A stretch of 23,618 nucleotides of DNA from Thermoplasmata archaeon M9B2D (GTDB taxonomy: Archaea > Thermoplasmatota > E2 > DHVEG-1), in NCBI GenBank assembly GCA_002900555.1, contig MUGD01000019.1, positions 1 to 23,618 of the forward strand. The letters are read 5' to 3'. The position numbers and the translations under genes are program-made. A model generated the notes under the pieces. That model was not told the DNA's origin, did not search any database, and worked only from the letters and a program-made list of their open reading frames with translations. How positions within the stretch are numbered: the stretch's first letter is position 1; each line of letters begins with the position of its first letter. Shown here in pieces: positions 20,785 through 23,618 of the stretch.

Positions 20785-22176
20785 ATGAGTTCGTATAAAA
20801 ATCAAATTCCACAAAATATAATAAAACAGTTTGTGGTATCTTACCCTGAGACAGACTATGATATAACAGGAGTGGATGAGTCAAAGGCAATTTTCATGTT
20901 TAGGTATGATTTACCTCTTTCTCCATCTGAGTTTGAGTTATTACAAGAGGCAGACTATACAGTAATAACTGAGGGAGAACAGAAAACTCTCAAAATAACT
21001 AATGATGACCTCCTCCAAAGAATAGACACGATACAGGTTAACTACCAACTGGAAGACGAGTCGGGTATCTATGAAGGGGAGACATTAGAAGGTTTAATCG
21101 TAGCATTTAACAAACTAGTGGAGTCTTACCAAGATACAAGAACATATACAATAAACCATCTAATGATTGGAGATGACCTTGTGTCAACCTTAGTCCTCCC
21201 AAAACTCGGTGATGGTCAATTATGGGTATATGATGAGGAAAATGATCGTTTTGTTGGAACAAGTTTTGGTGACTTTGATATTGATGCAATTGTTGATGAG
21301 GTTGTTGAAAAGGCAAAGGCTCAGATTGATTTCTATGTTGAAAACTCAGTCATCCCAATGATTGATGAGTACGTTGTGGAGGATGCACTCCCAACGATTG
21401 ATGAGTATATAGAAGATGTTTCAAAACCTGAAATTGATGATTATGTTGATGGAACACTTGCAGACCTTGTTTTGTATTGGGTTCAGGGTACATGTAATGC
21501 GTACACAGGAGCAGACCCAAACGGTATTGCAGATGTAATAGTTGACAGAGAAGATGTTGGAAACACTGAAATAATTGAGGGAGTTGCTCCTTTAACCGCA
21601 AGACCTAATGGACAACTACTTGGTACTTCTTTTGTGGCAGAGGATGACTTTACAACAACCATTGTAGGAGTATCAGTTGATGTGTCAAGAGGAGATTATC
21701 TTTCATGGTTTGGAGAGTGGGTTCACATCAGGGGGTCAGCAGGTGACTTCTACACAAGGTCAGAAATTGATTATATGATTGCAAACTTACAATCGCAGAT
21801 TGATGATAAAGCAGACACAGACCACCTTCACCCTGAGTATGCTCCAATATCACATACGCACATTGAGTCAGACATCACAGACCTTGACAAATATACAAAG
21901 GCAGAGACTGACACCGCACTTGGTCTCAAAGCAAACATCACAGGAGCAGACTTCACAGGAGATGTAACAACAACAGGGAAACTTGTTGCAAGTGGAGACG
22001 TCGTTGCGTACTTTGAACAAACATCTGTGAGAACACTTGTTGAGATTGAGATGGACATTGTTGAGGTTTCACTTTTAAGGGATAAAGCTTTTCAGTTAGG
22101 AATGAACAATGTATTGATTGAACTTGATGCAAAACTTGTGGCACTAATATCTGAAAAGAGTGAACAGGAGGCATAG
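20785..22176 (+). CDS. Tail fibre / receptor-binding protein
   Basis: 463 residues, AAAGGAGG before ATG 20785. N-terminal ~170 residues are beta-rich and probably the attachment domain. Residues 181-228 are four 12-residue repeats with an ID-x-Y start. The middle holds a G-x-WVHIRGSAGDFYTRSEIDY-type segment (~311-330) and residues ~345-400 the classic fibre pattern HLHPEYAP, SHTHIESDITDLDKYTKAET, then GADFTGDVTTTGKL, where His-x-His motifs often coordinate metal in trimeric needles. The C-terminal ~55 residues are helical. Likely binds the host surface. Which residues bind the receptor cannot be read from sequence. Confidence 0.7.
   Translation: MSSYKNQIPQNIIKQFVVSYPETDYDITGVDESKAIFMFRYDLPLSPSEFELLQEADYTVITEGEQKTLKITNDDLLQRIDTIQVNYQLEDESGIYEGETLEGLIVAFNKLVESYQDTRTYTINHLMIGDDLVSTLVLPKLGDGQLWVYDEENDRFVGTSFGDFDIDAIVDEVVEKAKAQIDFYVENSVIPMIDEYVVEDALPTIDEYIEDVSKPEIDDYVDGTLADLVLYWVQGTCNAYTGADPNGIADVIVDREDVGNTEIIEGVAPLTARPNGQLLGTSFVAEDDFTTTIVGVSVDVSRGDYLSWFGEWVHIRGSAGDFYTRSEIDYMIANLQSQIDDKADTDHLHPEYAPISHTHIESDITDLDKYTKAETDTALGLKANITGADFTGDVTTTGKLVASGDVVAYFEQTSVRTLVEIEMDIVEVSLLRDKAFQLGMNNVLIELDAKLVALISEKSEQEA
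21325..21468 (+). repeat. Four 36-base tandem repeats inside tail fibre gene
   Basis: Exactly periodic units of 12 codons: IDFYVENSVIPM, IDEYVVEDALPT, IDEYIEDVSKPE and IDDYVDGTLADL. All start ATTGAT and are in frame without gaps. DNA identity is partial, so the repeat is old or selected at protein level. Confidence 0.8.
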
Positions 22177-22178
22177 AC

Positions 22179-23519
22179 ATGGGAAGATTGGCAAACTTGA
22201 TGAGGGATTTTATCCCTCGTGATATTCCCACAGGTACGGTTGCAATAAGTGACATCTCTGTGGAGTTGGGAACAGACCCAATGGGGCAAAGAAGTCTTGA
22301 CCAAGCAGATGGAAGGGAACTTGTGGGAATACCCACATCAGGAACAGAGATTTCCTTAAATGACTTTAGAGGTACAGGAACAGGGGTTAAAATTCAATCG
22401 GGTGGAGTTCACTTCACAAGCGGAGCATCCACAGGAATGAGAGTCTATGAGGTATATCCATTCAAGGCAGGGGTGGGGTGGGTTGACTGTACTGAAAACC
22501 CCACAGGGTGGACAAACATCACAAACCCTGAAAATTATGTTGACCAAGACTTTGGCACTTATGCAACAGGAGACAGGTCAACTGACAGTGCATATGCAGG
22601 TATCATTATAGAGGACAGACTTGTGAACTCATTAAGATGTAAGTTTTCAACAGGGAATGACACAGGGGTGAGAGCAAGAGTCTATTATAAAAAGACAGGT
22701 GATACCAGTGACATATATCCAAAGACAGACTATTGGCAGAGTAATTCAGCAAACGCAGAACTTGACCTTGAGTATGACCTCGTCACAGGTGAAGAGACAG
22801 TCCATGCCAACACAGGATGGATTGTATACAAACCAGTAACAGGTATCTCAATCACATCAGGAGACTGGAACTATCAAGGAGCATCAGGTGGAACTTCTCA
22901 GATTGCATACACAATCACCCCTCCTGATGCCACCAATTTAGGTGTCACTTTTGAGTCAGGTAACACAGGAGTTGTCACAGTGAACTCAGCAGGACTCATG
23001 ACTGCAGTTGGGACTGGTTCAACGACAGTAACAATCAAGTCTGTGGACAATCCAAGCATAACAGACTCAATCAATGTCAGTGTTGCACTCAATATTGCAC
23101 TCAACAAAGCACACATCACAATTAGAGGAGACTCATCACAGACCGCTCCATCTGTATATGAAATACATCCAAAGTTGAATGGTTCATGGATTGGAAAAGG
23201 AACAGTATATCAAGATGGCAACTATTTCACGCAGTTGGACAAAATAAATGACAATGACTGGAACTCCAGTGCAGATGCGGATGAGTTTTCACCAAGTACA
23301 AATATCGGTATAACATACTCAAGTGCTCCTGTGACTGAGTTGGAATACAGAGTCAATAATGAGTTCGGGGTTGGCATCTATGAGTTCCGATATAATGATA
23401 CGCAACTATTGAGTAGATGGAGATGCACAAGTGAAAGTACCTATTTAAGAGTAAAATATAACTTGTTTACAGGAGCGGAAACTATCGTGGAACAGGGTTC
23501 AGGATGGTCAAAACAATAA
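22179..23519 (+). CDS. Virion protein with BIG2 Ig-like domain
   Basis: 446 residues, starts two bases after the fibre stop with AACAGGAGG upstream. The N-terminus (RDIPTGTVAISDISVELGTD then SLNDFRGTGTG) resembles attachment parts of phage tail and fibre proteins. Residues ~219-302 are a bacterial Ig-like group 2 domain: SITSGDWNY, AYTITPPDAT, VTFESGNTGVVTVNSAGLM, TAVGTGSTTVTIKS. Residues 76-215 and 311-444 are two copies of one module, sharing the 'V-Y-E-(V/I)-x-P-K' type start and a YDLVTGEETV...GW or YNLFTGAETI...GW end. Such Ig domains decorate virions and bind carbohydrates. A role as adhesin or decoration protein is likely. Confidence 0.7.
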   Translation: MGRLANLMRDFIPRDIPTGTVAISDISVELGTDPMGQRSLDQADGRELVGIPTSGTEISLNDFRGTGTGVKIQSGGVHFTSGASTGMRVYEVYPFKAGVGWVDCTENPTGWTNITNPENYVDQDFGTYATGDRSTDSAYAGIIIEDRLVNSLRCKFSTGNDTGVRARVYYKKTGDTSDIYPKTDYWQSNSANAELDLEYDLVTGEETVHANTGWIVYKPVTGISITSGDWNYQGASGGTSQIAYTITPPDATNLGVTFESGNTGVVTVNSAGLMTAVGTGSTTVTIKSVDNPSITDSINVSVALNIALNKAHITIRGDSSQTAPSVYEIHPKLNGSWIGKGTVYQDGNYFTQLDKINDNDWNSSADADEFSPSTNIGITYSSAPVTELEYRVNNEFGVGIYEFRYNDTQLLSRWRCTSESTYLRVKYNLFTGAETIVEQGSGWSKQ

Positions 23520-23536
23520 TGACAAAGGAGTGTAAT

Positions 23537-23618
23537 GTGTTAATTAAAGATTTTATCAAGTTATACCACAAGGAAGGGGTGGGAGCAGTCTTTCTCATCT
23601 TTTTTCTGTGGCAGTTTC
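23537..23618 (+). CDS. Small membrane protein, holin-like (3' end missing)
   Basis: GTG 23537 follows AAAGGAG by six bases and reads MLIKDFIKLYHKEGVGAVFL then IFFLWQF to the window edge. A charged N-terminal helix followed by a hydrophobic segment fits short phage membrane proteins such as holins of the BhlA type. Only 27 codons are visible, so the class is uncertain. Confidence 0.5.
   Translation, partial: MLIKDFIKLYHKEGVGAVFLIFFLWQF

Noticed and set aside
22202..22218. Perfect palindrome GAGGGAT-TTT-ATCCCTC
   Set aside because: It lies within codons 9-13 of a clear gene, has no T-run, and the region fits coding constraint; a regulatory role cannot be argued.
1..23618. Recoded stop codons (TAG or TGA as sense)
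   Set aside because: TAA, TAG and TGA all end well-defined genes at tight junctions, and no gene family is interrupted by an internal stop.
1..23618. CRISPR array, tRNA genes, integrase or transposase
   Set aside because: No regularly spaced repeats, cloverleaf-like segments or matching protein motifs were seen on either strand; weak tRNA-like structures could be missed without a scan.

Overview
This is one contiguous stretch of a tailed double-stranded DNA bacteriophage genome (or a closely related prophage). It is AT-rich, every gene is on the + strand, and the genes are packed with 1-50 nt overlaps and strong AGGAGG-type ribosome binding sites. A T7-gp8-like head-tail connector as portal points to podovirus morphology. 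The host is probably a diderm (Gram-negative-type) bacterium of low to moderate GC: a phage gene encodes an export signal plus a small beta-barrel ending in phenylalanine, the outer-membrane-protein signature, next to a lipoprotein. Arginine is written mostly as AGA/AGG. I cannot name the host. All three stop codons are used normally, so there is no sign of recoding. No tRNA, integrase, repressor, transposon or CRISPR array was seen.

Layout. (1) 1-2014, recombination plus host-surface cassette: the 3' part of a Sak4/RecA-like ATPase, an ssDNA-binding-like protein, a DUF5052-like lipoprotein and an outer-membrane barrel, closed by a strong hairpin terminator. (2) 2067-2876, two unrecognised genes. 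(3) 2895-9605, a transcription unit behind a sigma-70-like promoter: a Cys-containing/SH3-like protein, a SAP/Rho-N-like protein, two zinc-ribbon microproteins, a small protein, and a 1583-residue protein combining family B DNA polymerase (with 3'-5' exonuclease), an archaeo-eukaryotic-type primase and an SF2-type helicase. (4) 9665-14199, a second unit behind a near-copy of the same promoter: NUMOD1-like DNA-binding proteins, a DUF3310 (T7 gp1.7-like) protein, a RuvC-like resolvase with an extra N-terminal domain, a MazG-like pyrophosphohydrolase and many small proteins. (5) 14213-23618, morphogenesis: small and large terminase separated by an elaborate palindrome, a GNAT-like protein, portal, scaffold, major capsid protein, an in-frame basic peptide, terminator, tail fibre, a BIG2-domain virion protein and the start of a small membrane (holin-like) protein.

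How it works together. Genes 1-9605 look like a compact replication/recombination module: Sak4 ATPase, ssDNA-binding protein and RuvC-like resolvase for recombination, and one giant polypeptide that could prime, unwind and copy DNA. The MazG-like and DUF3310 proteins would act on the nucleotide pool. The lipoprotein/barrel pair probably alters the host envelope, for example against superinfection. The last 9.4 kb build the head and adhesion structures.

Main points of interest: the polymerase-primase-helicase fusion; the basic ORF in frame with and just behind the capsid stop codon; near-absence of the palindrome GATC; twin promoters; and the TerS-TerL palindrome. No stretch longer than about 175 bases lacks a gene.
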